DNA from: Dichomitus squalens LYAD-421 SS1
Lineage: Eukaryota; Basidiomycota; Agaricomycetes; Polyporales; Polyporaceae
DNA: 34,356 bases
Assembly: GCF_000275845.1 (NCBI RefSeq)
Contig: NW_006766913.1
Location: forward strand, 7,743-42,098
Direction: 5' to 3'
In this document: piece by piece, positions 8,615-18,960 of the stretch
Numbering within the stretch: position 1 is the first letter of the stretch
Layout: every line of letters begins with the position of its first letter
Notes under the pieces: generated by a model
Told to the model about the DNA's origin: nothing
The model's input: the letters and a program-made list of their open reading frames with translations, nothing else
The model's database searches: none
Program-made: the position numbers and the translations under genes

Positions 8615-8760
8615 GACAATAGCAGGTGAAGCGAGGACAAGCCAGCGCCGTGCCCACCAAACCAGTACCACGAGGCGTCGAAATTAGGATGAGGTAGGAT
8701 CTGCAATGAGAACATGAGTCGTTGCGAACACTTCTGATAAACGATAGAACAAAAGGAGGG
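8615..8760 (-). repeat. Diverged repeat block, copy 1 (partner at 29699-29804)
   Basis: The minus strand from CCCTCCTTTTGTTCTATCG through the stretch with CGGCGCTGG and CTTCACCTGCTATTG matches the plus strand at 29699-29804 over two blocks. This copy has about 40 extra bases between them. The two are probably remnants of one coding sequence, with translated GGxGAG and SLHLLL segments in both. The family is not recognised. Confidence 0.5.
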
Positions 8761-8799
8761 TCTCATTTGTCCAAGCTTCCCCAGAAAACGCAAGCAACA

Positions 8800-9074
8800 C
8801 AGGGGCCCAGCGTATCAATGATCATGAGCAGTGGAAGAGTCATTTGCCGCTGCGATTCCGAGTGTGACGAATGTAGCACGGGTGCTATTCAGATTAGAGG
8901 CGACCCCCGCCACCTCCTTGCAGCCTCAGGAAAAAGTAAGTGTAACATCAGTCTCATGATGCACAAGGTCAACTAGATACAATGCAATAGATAATCCACC
9001 ACCGTCCGAATCTGGCTAGTACCCTTGTCCCCGGGTAGCGCAACCGCAACCCTGTTCCCCATTGCAACCTACCA
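8800..9074. other. No gene recognised
   Basis: Short ORFs only, with no convincing splice structure and no repeat seen. Confidence 0.5.
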
Positions 9075-9942
9075 ATCACCAGTGCTCGCCCATCTCGGCG
9101 GCCGCCGCCCTGCAGCAGGAGGAAGCTCCCTCTTCTACTACTGTGAAAACACGCCCCTGGGAGAAGCGCGAGTACAAGCCCGGGTGCTCGGCGAAGCAGC
9201 CACGCCCGCCCCGACGTGCAACGGGTTGTAGGGTGTGCTCACCGTCATGGCTGTCAGGAATGGCGACCCGGGAGTCTGCAGGGAGAGGTACAAGTTTCTT
9301 GGCAAACCCGCACCAAGTCCCGGCACGTACAATGGTGTTCCCGGAGTAGTCACAGATGCAGGATTAGGGCCGCCGTGGCACAAGGGCATATAGGGGGATA
9401 GGCTCAGCTGCGGGCTGTTCGCGGACGTACCGGTGAGTAGCATGCCTGAGTACGAGCCACCCTCGACAGCTCAGCCATTTCCGTGGCGAACGACACGCTC
9501 TTTGCGAGGGCAAAGATGGTGTTTTCCCACGCTGAAGCGTTTGCATAGAATGTCAGCGAGAACATGATCTCCGGGCGTATGTAGTTTCTCTTAAACCGAG
9601 AAAGATTGAATATGTGTTACAATCAGGTGCGCTTGGATAGTCAGGATACCCACTCGCGATACAGAGTATGCCGAATAGGCCTACCCTGTCCTCCGCCCGT
9701 CGGGATTGTATGGACAGTGTACATGGAGCAACGCATTCCGGGAAATGTATACAGAAGCGAGTACTCACATTGGCGGGGTATATTTACCACCAGATTCCAC
9801 ATTTTGTCCGCCCCGAGCTTGGATTTGAGCCACTCCAATATGGATTCGCAATATGGATTTGCCCAGATCCTCCAGGATAAGCAAGAAAGAGACGAAAGCA
9901 ACGAGAGTGTGAGGAAGCCGCAAGACTCCGAGTGGGTCTTGT
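9075..9942 (-). pseudogene. ERV41/ERGIC-2 pseudogene copy A (internally deleted)
   Basis: The minus strand resembles the intact ERV41 homologue at 25673-27898. From 9942 it matches exon 1 from KTHSESRGFLTL through the end of the exon. It then matches about 120 bases of intron 1, including the donor GTGAGT. From about 9550 it jumps to exon 5 (the KRF...KERVVRHGNG segment) and the Ser/Pro-rich tail. Exons 2-4 and most of intron 1 are missing, and several frameshifts are present. Retained intron sequence shows that it arose by DNA duplication, not retroposition. At 9942 the similarity stops abruptly at an LTR-like block. Shared junction sequence with copy B suggests a common truncated ancestor. 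Confidence 0.88.
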
Positions 9943-10248
9943 TGTTACATTCCGTGCCTAAGTCCCTCCGGAACTCCGTCGGACACCGCGCTAACTCCAC
10001 CGGACCTCCGGACTTGCTTACGAATAGACACTTACGTACTGGTTCCGATTTCCTTTCCGTTTCCTTTCCGTTCCTCGCCGGGGCCCATATGGCTTTCCGA
10101 GCGTCTACCCTAGTTCCGCTGGAATGTCCGTTTTCCCATATCAGTGCCTGGCGCCACTTACATCATTTCTCCACTTAGCGTCGGTATTCCGCCACCTCCG
10201 ATCGGACCTCCACCTCCAATTTGGACTTAAGGGACACCGGCTTCTTAG

Positions 10249-10256
10249 TATATAAA
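10249..10256 (+). promoter_or_regulatory. TATA box in the LTR-like block
   Basis: TATATAAA, followed by C-rich sequence and a pyrimidine-rich stretch, about 306 bases from the left end of the block. Confidence 0.5.
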
Positions 10257-10380
10257 CCCCCGGACTTAGTGCAGCGTTCCTCAGTTCGGATATCTTGTTA
10301 CCTTACGCTCCGTTTGTACTCTATCGGTCATCTTGATCCAATCTACTCTTCCTGTCTCCGTCCGTTCTCTGCCAACCTTC

Positions 10381-10435
10381 GTCCAATCTCCGTCCAATCT
10401 CCGTCCAATCTCCGTCCAATCTCCGTCCAATCTCC
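10381..10435 (+). repeat. 11-bp tandem repeat, five exact copies
   Basis: Five head-to-tail copies of GTCCAATCTCC, preceded and followed by degenerate versions. The array lies downstream of the TATA box of the LTR-like block. Confidence 0.95.
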
Positions 10436-10571
10436 GCCCGACCCCCGACTCCGAAATCGAGGACACCATCGGGATCCTCAGGGCGTTGCCAATAGCTTCG
10501 CCGAAGTCCTCCTCCCGTGTCCGCCCAGCTCCGATCCCGACCCCCGGAACTCCGGCGGCACAGTCCTAACA

Positions 10572-11534
10572 TATGCACTCACCATGTCGGTATTCGAGTT
10601 CTCCTTGAACAGGATTAGCAGTGCACTGTAATGTTGAAACTGGGTACTCACAGTCTTGATCGATGATGATCGATGAATGTGGGACAACCTGCTAGATGCC
10701 ATCAGACTTATGGGACTTCACACACAACACTAGAGACATACTATTGCCCTAATCAACATATGCCCGTATGAGAGAACAACTGCATATTGACACATCATCT
10801 GTCATCCGAGAGTCAATGGTCAGTACGTACCAAGGGGGAGATAGGCATACAGAGGGGATGCAAGAAGTACGAAGTCAAGACGTGAATGGACACAATGGCA
10901 GGTTGATATTGGACCATGCGATGACGTCATCGCGGTCGGATAAGTGATTTTGGGCAGGCAAGTCCCCCTTGCAATTGAAATCTGCAGAAGCGGTTGGGGA
11001 TGTTGAGGGAATTTAGAGAGAATGTGCATGTTCCCAGCAGATTCCCATCAAGGGGGAATTTACTGGGGAATCCGTGGGTAATATGCGTGGAATACACAGA
11101 TTCCCTGCATGTTCCCTGCCACCGTAATCTGGCGCTTCACGCGGTGCTAGCAGTGCTTGGATAGTCCTAACTTATCCTTTTGCCGAGTCATGCCAACGGG
11201 TGCGTAATGGTTAGGAAAGGCCAAGTTATACCTGCCCAGAGAACCTAAACACTCTCACAAAGAGCGGCAAAGAGCGATTCCTGGCAGGTGGTGTCCGTCG
11301 TGATGCATACTCAAGAAACTCCTCAGGGACGGGTTTGTCACCTCTAGGTGAGCAAACAATGCCTGTATACCCCGCCTATACACTGTGACATGTACACAGG
11401 TATGCATATTCTCATCCCTGCCCTCGCAGTTATATCTTGCCGCGTTCTCCCCCGGTATCATATAATGACAGGCATACATGAAGACGGCCCCAGGCAGTAC
11501 TTGACGCAAACATCTCGCGTGCGTGGCTACCCAC
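10572..11534. other. Gene-poor stretch with short direct repeats
   Basis: No convincing ORF. TGCATGTTCCC occurs at 11025-11035 and 11106-11116, each adjacent to a copy of CAGATTCCC in mirrored order. This small repeat cluster is of unknown origin. Confidence 0.5.
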
Positions 11535-12100
11535 ATGGCGGAGACTTCTGTGGACACCACCGAGGACAGTCCCGCAAGCGAGAACGACCTCATAGTGGCA
11601 TCCGCAATTGATATAAATCCACGAAACGAGGTATGTGCTCTCGCAGTCAGACCTCCCGGAGCCGCGGCCGCGATGCTCAGGATCGTGCAACTTTGGCCGC
11701 ACCGAGGCCTCTCAACACCACGCGTCCCAGCACAGGAATCGCATTATGCAAGTTTTTGGTCAGATCAGACGTGTACACGCTGCCCCAGAACATCTTCCGC
11801 ACCGAGCAAGTCAGGACGCACAAGCCTAACGTCGCCTCGTTGATGATAGGTACGACACTGTCCGACGATGTATGTACTGCCATCAGCACAAGTGGCAGAA
11901 GCTCTTCTTGGACGACTTCGGGGCTGTCCACCACCGGTACAAGTACGTTGTCTTGTACCTCAACTACAGAATACCCCTCGATTCACCCGTTCGCAGATGT
12001 TGGACCTTGTATGCTTAGGAAGGACATCAAAATTTCTGCCGTGCTCGCCACTCTGAGCAGAGTGCAGACGGCCTCGTCCAGGAGATGCGCCCGTGGGTGA
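11535..12100 (+). pseudogene. Possible degenerate gene, function unknown
   Basis: An ATG at 11535 opens 32 codons (MAETSVDTTEDSPASEND...) ending at a good donor. A 50-nt intron (GTATGT...GCTCAG, 11631-11680) leads in phase 0 to a second open exon containing VYTLPQNIFRTEQVRTHKPN. Codon third positions are GC-rich here. After about 11855 the GC-rich reading moves to another frame (HKWQKLFLDDFGAVHHRYKY from about 11891), and no intron longer than 30 nt with the right phase joins the two. I read this as one gene with a frame break, or a splice form I could not find. No family recognised. Confidence 0.35.
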
Positions 12101-12372
12101 GGCGGATCTGCTTGTCGCGGCCGCGAGATCTGGATGGATGAGTAATTGGCATTTTGGACTACAAAAGGTGTCACCGACGCGGTCCAAGTTGACGCAGAAT
12201 TTGGTGACGTTTGTCATAGACGGCACTCGCTGACGAGGGCTGGTAGCAGAGAAAAGTGGTTGCTCATCTGCGATATTGGATCACATGGCTTCTGTTACGG
12301 TCTCAACGTGTCATGAGACACTATATTCCTACATATTCGCTCCGGACCTGTCTCGTTAAAGTATTCCATCTA

Positions 12373-13231
12373 TCAGTCTAGTGGCGGTAGCCCGTACTTC
12401 GTCCTCTCCGAGGGCCATTGCGGAGCGAGCCTTACGTAGGCTTTCTGCGTGCTTTGAACCCCTGGCATGTGAAGGGCGACAAACATAGATTGGAAGAAAT
12501 TCTGGTTAAGATCATCTGGTTAGCTAGTGCTGTTAGCCCTGCAGGACTCATATACACTTACGATGCCCCATATTGCGGTACCAGGGGGAAGTGATGTAGG
12601 CGGAGGATTGAAAAGGAGACCTTCGATTACGGGATCATCTGAGCGGCGGGGTTTGAGACCCCAAACAAATTCACTCATCGGTCCATGAACAACTATTCCA
12701 CGCGTCTTGCCATCACCAGCCCAAAATTCATATTTGATAAAGGTCCTCCTGGGGTTGCGGCCACTAACGCTGTAGTTATAGTCGCTGGTCTGTGAATTCG
12801 CTCTTGCGACGTCAGAGAACTCGACCGGCGCGTCTTTTCGCCTTTCTTCGAGTGCATCATTGCGCGCGCAAGGAAAAACAACCTCGCGCAGACAACGAAT
12901 CACCTCATGCGGAACCCACGACATGGAATGGCCTGAGAAGTTGCAATGTCAATGATTGCTCCTAGCACAGACGACAATGAATGGTCACCAGAGTCCAAGA
13001 TTACTTGTAAACCTCCTTCGAGGTTCATCTTGCCTCCCTCGATAGACTTCCATTCTGTTCCTTCTTGCTCGTAAAACTCCATAGACAGGAGACGAATTGT
13101 CCATGTCGGACGCTCAGATCCTGACTGATCTAAGATGGGGATTCTGGGGCTCCAGTCGGGTGTACACGGATCCGTAGGGTCCCTGAGAGGCCATTTTTGT
13201 TCAAGGATATCCAGCTTGCGCCAGGGTTGAT
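12373..13231 (-). CDS. A1 (pepsin-like) aspartic-peptidase family protein, C-terminal lobe exons
   Basis: Exons 13231-12989, 12932-12562 and 12501-12373 join with consistent phases across introns of 56 and 60 nt and end at TGA, giving about 248 codons. The first join creates VILDSGHSMSWVPHEVI, the second catalytic Asp-Ser-Gly motif of A1 peptidases followed by the usual hydrophobic stretch. The last join creates GINFFQSMFVALH and then YVRLAPQ, the family's C-terminal pattern. Similar divergent A1-like proteins are common in Agaricomycetes. The N-terminal lobe with the first DTG/DSG is not found: upstream exons towards 13350 (for example after CTTTTGCAG) are ambiguous. Activity therefore cannot be claimed; it may be a diverged non-peptidase or a truncated gene. 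Confidence 0.6.
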
Positions 13232-13239
13232 CTCACTAG

Positions 13240-14358
13240 ATCATGTATAGATCAGACGCGACTGCATTAATAGGAAAGGCTGTCTACTCACATCCGCCCC
13301 TCACGGTGTGCTGCAAAAGGATCAATGGCACAGTAGACGATTATGCCCGCCTCCAGCTATGGATCAAAGAGCCTGAGCGATCAGTGGATAGCCATAACTA
13401 ATCAGATGGTTCGTCTCACACTGTCCACACCTAATAGTCCATCGGCACCCTGCAGGGTGCCACATTCAGGCAGCCTGTGGGGCACCAGTTTCTGATGCTA
13501 GCCTCTGCCAGTTCGGATGCCTCGTCGACGGATCTGGTCCTGAGTCTTGGTAAGATTGGGGCGTGAGCATAGGGGCCGGGAAGAAGCCATGCAGACGTCT
13601 GGCTTGCGTAGGTGAAGGGTGATGATCTGTTGCCTGTATATACGTCACAAGTCAATGTGTCGCGCAATATTAGGAGATCTCATCAATCAGTCCCAGTGAG
13701 AATAGACATGGGCTTAGTTGTATTAGGTCGATTAGTACGGTAATTAGTAGGGAACCCCGACCGTAATCTCAATTCTACTGATTTCCCTACTTTGGCTGTA
13801 TGCGGTTAGATAAGGTGGTATGGTCGCACGATATCATACAACCATACTTCGGGTCAGCTTGTTTGTTATCGGTTGCAGCTAGTTGCGCTCGGGTCGCGTC
13901 CGGTTCTGGTCGGGCAGGGACGGTTGTCGTTGAAACATGTCATTATATGCAAATTGATTGATACTGTATAAAGTTGGATGTCGTCGTATGGCTACACGGT
14001 ACGATACAGCGACAAACAGAACAGCGGAATGGACTGGGATCACAGTGGAAACAGTTGGTTTTGGTGGGATACAGATGCGATCAACCTCTTATGCCACTGG
14101 CACGCGTACCATGCAGCAGTGGAGCTGCTGTGATGGGAGCCACCGACACAGGAGGGAGGCCGACACTTCCGACGTTCGACTTGAGCGCGCCCGATTGCGA
14201 TACTTGCGATGACCTGAAGGTGGCCTCATCAGTAGGGTTCGGTAATGGGACTCAATAGCGGTGCTCCTCACGTACCGTCTACCAGAGAGCAATGCGTACA
14301 AGTTTCTGCATCGAGCCTTTGAGCAACGAGGCACAGGCAAAGAGTTCAAGCGACCTAC
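13240..14358. other. Gene-poor stretch upstream of the A1-like gene
   Basis: It may contain the missing 5' exons of the A1-like gene (13240-13670), but no reliable ORF or splice chain was found. 13700-13990 is AT-richer and contains a short inverted repeat (AGTAGGGAA/TTCCCTACT). Nothing else is recognisable. Confidence 0.4.
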
Positions 14359-14626
14359 CCTGCGATCCGAGGGACTCAGGGTCTTGTAGTGTGCCTTGAA
14401 GGCCTCCAACGTGCCGATGGCATCTGTGTACCATTTGCGCATGTATACCTAGGAGAATGAGTGAAGCCAGGACCTAATCTGGTGAGTTGAGTTGATTGGT
14501 ACATACTTTGCTCCCTTCAGGTCCAGTTGGGAAGGCCACTGCGTTGTCTTGCGAGGTACGCACATTGTTTTTTGTCACCGTTGTCTGCGTAGGCTTGTCA
14601 GGAGGCAGTATTGAGGAGCAGTGCCT
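14359..14626 (-). CDS. Gene fragment, two linked exons, function unknown
   Basis: Exons 14626-14507 (120 nt) and 14448-14359 (90 nt) join in phase 0 over a 58-nt intron (GTATGT...TCCTAG). The joined reading includes NAVAFPTGPEGSK followed by VYMRKWYTDAIGTLEAFKAH and KTLSPSDRR. The splice signals and the unbroken frame suggest real or recent coding sequence. I found no start, stop or further exons with confidence. It could be the core of a small Agaricomycete-specific family or a pseudogene remnant. Confidence 0.4.
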
Positions 14627-14639
14627 CTAGAAGCGACAT

Positions 14640-15655
14640 AGTGTGAGTGGCTTGCAAACGAAGGGATGGAGATGGTGGACGTAGTGGATAGAGGCACAGA
14701 ATCTACATCGAGCGAATCCGAACATAGGCGCCTAAAGCGCATGACATCACATCCTCACCGAGGGGAGAGATCGATGCCGAGAAAAGGGGGAAATAGTAAG
14801 GGGGAAAATAGTGGGGAAAATGCAGTGTGTGGATGTTGGTTAGCGTACTGAAGAACTCCTCCGGATCCTCGAGTCCAACACCTCCTCCTCTCTGGCCCTC
14901 CCCTCATGCCTAACTCCTTGAGTCTGGGGACAAATGGGGAACAATTAGGGGTGGTGAGCACGGCGAATCAGCGGGGGAGGCACTGGAGCGGCGATACGGG
15001 TTAGAGGATTGTAGAAGTCTTGAGAGTAGGAGCAAACAGCAACACGTGTGGTAGCTTGCCTAAAGGGCACAACCACTAGTTCATTAGCACACATAATTTT
15101 CAAGAGAGGCCTTATAGACATGTTAGAGCCAAGTGAGAGACATGTCGACGTCACCGGTGTAAGGACAAACACGTCCGATCTGGTCACCGTAAGGTCAATT
15201 AGAGACATGCATTGAGCGCCTAAAATGTTCCGTCCAATTCAAATCGAGACCTCCCGACCTCAACCGCTCTTGCACGACTTTCGCCGATCCAAAACGGCTG
15301 AACCCATGTAAGTTTTCACTGGGAATCAGTATTGACTGACCTCGCTGAAGTCACCGCGACTCTCCACATCGCTCGGGAAGGCGACATCGGGGGCGGAATC
15401 TGATCCACTAAGTGGGATGCTCATGTCTTCTAGATCCCGTGGAACGTGACTCTCGGGGACAAGTAGTGGCGTGCGGCTAGCTGAATTGCGTTGAGCGACT
15501 TCAACATAGGCGCCAAATTTGACGATCAAGTCATATCGTGCCTAACGTGGTACGTCCATTAGTACTAGATGCATTTGAGTCACTGCACTCATTGTAGTCA
15601 CTCTTTCTAGCGCAGGTCCCGGTGTTTCAATCAGGCAATCCGTGCGAGCACGCAC
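14640..15655. other. No gene recognised
   Basis: Short overlapping ORFs on both strands with no family signature and no clear splice chain. Confidence 0.45.
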
Positions 15656-15659
15656 GATG

Positions 15660-16590
15660 TCACTTCGGATTATGTCAGAAAGTCCGGCCCGAACGAAAAC
15701 TCCGTGATGACGTGCAACAGGTTCATGACTGCACTTCGCATCAGCAAGGTTTCCCCGACCGGACCAACTCGAGCAGCCAGAACTCACACTTGTGGTCGAC
15801 GTGTTCATGGCTCGCGTACCCATGTCCGAGGGTTGTGACATGCAGGTTAGCTGTGACCCTCTTCGCCGTGATCGTACCGTAGATGCGGCACGCGCTCCCG
15901 TCGGGCTGGTAATTGTACGTCGGCTTGAAGCTGCTTTTGGTGCGGCGGAGGAGGGTGTCGAAGAACCCGCGCGAGCGACCCGCGAAACAGCCTGGAGCAC
16001 GGGAAGCATCGCGGCGTGCTCCTTCAGAGAAGTCGCCTGTCCGATGTTGAACTTGGTGCCGTCGCTACGGAAGCCGTCGCTGAGGTAGAGTCAGTCGCAA
16101 ACGGCATCTCGGAGGTTGATGCTGAGATCTTAAATGACTAGAGATTAGCATCTATGCTTCGCCACGTATTACTACGAAACATGGAGGCGACTCGACAGGC
16201 GCGCGGCTGCATCTGATGGGCAACGTCTACAATGATCATCCTGCGGCCTTAAGGAGGCCCAAAAAGAGCTGCAGATTAGAGGTCAACTCTGAGATTAAAA
16301 TGTACATAGCAAGCATGACTTACATGAAAAGGCTATCTCCCAGATATATCCGGGATCGGATATGCAAATTACTGCCATATGTTGCGCGTCTAGGGTTTAC
16401 AGACTCACAAGGCAGTGTAAGCGGGATAGGCATACACTGTCCCCCGCACGTGGGGATAGTTTGGCGATCCACGCGAGCCAGCGCATTCCAGACAAGGTTT
16501 ACATACAAGATCAAGTACGCACATTCCGGGCAAAGCAAACCCGTCACCATGTCCATATCAGTCTCCATAGACGCCAGTAGAAGGCGCGTG
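15660..16590 (-). pseudogene. ERV41/ERGIC-2 pseudogene copy C (full intron 1 retained)
   Basis: On the minus strand the copy matches the intact ERV41 homologue from the last codons of exon 1 (VDMV region, about 16575) through all of intron 1 and the whole of exon 2 (starting LSINLRDAV). It continues through intron 2 and into exon 3 up to the FGP codons near 15690, where similarity ends. Exon 2 carries an in-frame TGA at 16091-16093 where the intact gene has an Arg codon (CGA), again a C-to-T change. The retained introns show DNA-level duplication. It lies head-to-head with the F-box gene starting at 16698, about 110 bases away. Confidence 0.9.
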
Positions 16591-16697
16591 AGATATCCGG
16601 GTTTAGGGCAAGTCGGCCATCAAACCGACGACCATCAAGCTAAGTAGGAACAAAACACAAGTCCGAACGGTCAAGCCTGCCAGCTCTCCGATAGAAT

Positions 16698-18474
16698 ATG
16701 ACTCAGAACAGGTGCCGTATCATGTGTCGTTTTGTATCACCGTCATGCTGAAACCAGCGTAGTCTACTCGAACTCGACATCGATGTCCTCGTCTACATAT
16801 TTCAGATGCTCCGGCCTGCTCGTGGGCTGCGTTCGCTGTCATTCACTTGTCGATGGCTGAGGACGCTCTGCGCGCCTGTGCTTTTTGAGAGTTGTACTGT
16901 CACGATTAGAAGACCCATTACCACCCCTCAGTTCCTCCCGCCTACTTTATGGCCGTTCGTGAGGTGCTTGGACCCGATGACTTCTCCGCGACCTCCCACC
17001 TTGACGCTGACGTCTCGGACGTTCAAGGACCTTGCATCTCGTGGATCACTGCCCTGATCTGCGTTCCATGAGGTATCCGGGGGATCGTCTTTGGTTTGCT
17101 ACGGACCCTTTGATTTGTGGCGTCCTAAGCAGCACTTTCTTGAAAGACGCACTGCGTGCTATGCCCCGGTTGCGTTCAGTACATGTGGGCTTTCTGTGGA
17201 TGGAGGAACACGGTCTTGGCTGGGACGCTATCGACGCGATCTTGTCCGCATCTCAGCTACGCGAATTTACGATCAGGACGTACCTTTTCTGCCCACGAGA
17301 AGCTCCGGCTCGGGAAATTCCTCTCGACCACTTCGCTCGCCTCACGACCTTCCATTACGCGCGATTGCCATCTCACTTCGGATTGCACGGGGATGTCCAG
17401 CGTGAATCTCTTGCCGTCGTCGTTGGCAACCTCAACCTCTCCCTCGAACGTCTCCGTTTGCCCAGCGACCTCGCTCCGATCGCGACGCTCGCATCGCTTC
17501 CTTGGCCGCGGCTACGCGAACTCAAGCTGGACGGCGCTTATCCGCCTAACCTCGATGTGCCTCTCATTTACGTTATCTCACGAATGCCTAATTTGCGCAA
17601 ACTTGCTCTTTTATTTTCCTTACCTTGGGATGACCAAAGCCAAAGGAAAGCCTTGTGGCCACGCGGATGCTCCCTGGATTTCCCCCTTCCAGACCTCGAG
17701 GAGTTAACGATCTCCTATCCTGATCCGGAAGATTGTTTGTATTCCCATCTTCCCCCCACCCTTCGACGTCTGTCACTCCGATGTTGTCCCCATCATTGCG
17801 TACATGTTTGGAAGCCTGGGGACTGTAGACGTTGGTACTCTCCCATACCACATGCCTCCCAACTCTGGCGGATTTTGTCGGACGTCAAGGTCCCTCTGCT
17901 CCAACATCTTCAGTTGGAGTACATCATCGACTACGCAGACGGTGCACTGCTAGGAAGCATCGCAACTCTCTTCCCCGCCATATCTTCCCTAGAGATCCAT
18001 CGCTTTCGAGATGACGACAATGCGAAGGTTGCTATTGTACGTACCTGACTCTGTGTATAGGTCGCAATCTAACTTCTACTCTGCATAGATGGATATCATT
18101 CTGTGCTTAAAAGAATTGCGTCAATTGCGGATGATCAGTCTCCATCTCGACTTCCCAGAAATCCCGGAACCAAGCTGCCTCTCGCGGAGGGGAGGCTACT
18201 ACCTCAGTCCGAAGGATTTCCACGACCAGAAGACGATGTTCGCTGCCCATGCCAATACATTAGCTCGTGCCCTCAGTCGCTCCGACTACAAGCTCCGGCT
18301 ATTGGGGAGAGGGGATGACGGCGGCGAGTGGTTTCTTTATCATATTTTGACAGGTGAAGGCGCCGATACTTGGCAGATCCGCCTTGACCAAGACGGTCGT
18401 GAGGTGCGTCAGGGTTTCGCGGATCGGAACTCATGCTCATGATTTCACAGGAGGTCGTTGCGAATGTATTTTGA
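16698..18474 (+). CDS. F-box/leucine-rich-repeat protein, paralogue 1
   Basis: Model: exons 16698-16723, 16763-16963, 17028-18036, 18089-18403 and 18451-18474, with all phases consistent, giving 524 aa. The N-terminus carries an F-box (LLELDIDVLVYIFQMLRP then LRSLSFTCRWLR, residues about 10-42). F-boxes dock on Skp1 in SCF ubiquitin ligases. The rest is irregular leucine-rich repeats (WPRLRELKLDG, MPNLRKLALL, LPDLEELTIS), typical of substrate-binding solenoids. The boundaries follow the paralogue at 18961-20687: the same AG|G ACC TTG CAT junction appears after the F-box exon. Intron 1 (39 nt) is short and is the weakest part of the model. It is convergent with paralogue 2. The target protein is unknown. 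Confidence 0.82.
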
Positions 18475-18960
18475 CACGTGATCGGCGACAATGCTGTTTG
18501 ATAGGTCATCGCCTGTGTTCCCCTAGGGAAACGACAACAAGCGCATCGCGTCTAATCAGTTTGCGAACTCTTGGCTACAATATGCTCCTACGGTACTTGG
18601 AGGACGCTCTTGAGGTCCCCAGTCGAGAGTGGCTCGACGACGACGAAGCCGTTACTCGTCCACTTCCAAAACCCAAGACGCACAGCGCCACACGGGAGCG
18701 TGACGGTATTGACCATGATGTTCTGTGGTTCCACATTCAGGCTCCTTGGCGAAGATTTCACCGGAGATGACCACACTGAAGGGCTGTTCCCAGCTCGGTC
18801 TGGCGAGTCGCGGCCTCGCCTTGGGTAGCATAGATGCCAGTACAAGGCGCGCAGTGACACGCCATGTGCAATGGGGGGACTTGCATGAGTCTTTAGATCT
18901 CATGGATGGGTTGAATGTTTCGTATGTAGGGTACATGCATTGCGAAAGAATGCGACAAGG
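18475..18960. other. Intergenic between convergent F-box genes
   Basis: Holds the 3' ends of two convergent genes. Overlapping short ORFs exist on the minus strand near 18600-18930, but none has support. Confidence 0.5.

Larger units (their letters stand above)
9943..10571 (+). mobile_element. LTR-like block, possible solo LTR
   Basis: It starts TGTTACATTCCG and ends CCTAACA, so it has TG...CA ends. It holds a TATA box TATATAAA at 10249-10256 and a pyrimidine-rich transcribed part with an 11-bp tandem repeat. Its left end coincides with the point where ERV41 copy A is cut. The flanking pentamers CTTGT and TATGC do not match, so there is no target duplication. Either the LTR took part in a rearrangement, or the right end is placed wrongly. 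Adjacent retroelement coding sequence was not seen. Confidence 0.5.

Noticed and set aside
9025..9349. Plus-strand ORFs over 9025-9349
   Set aside because: They are antisense to ERV41 pseudogene copy A, whose minus-strand similarity to the intact gene explains the open frames.
10381..10435. Regular short repeats considered as a CRISPR array
   Set aside because: The units are 11 bp and directly adjacent without spacers, in a eukaryotic genome. This is a simple tandem repeat.
10600..10705. Minus-strand start with GTGAGT sites as a small gene
   Set aside because: It would need a 26-nt intron and has no continuing exon beyond the LTR-like block.
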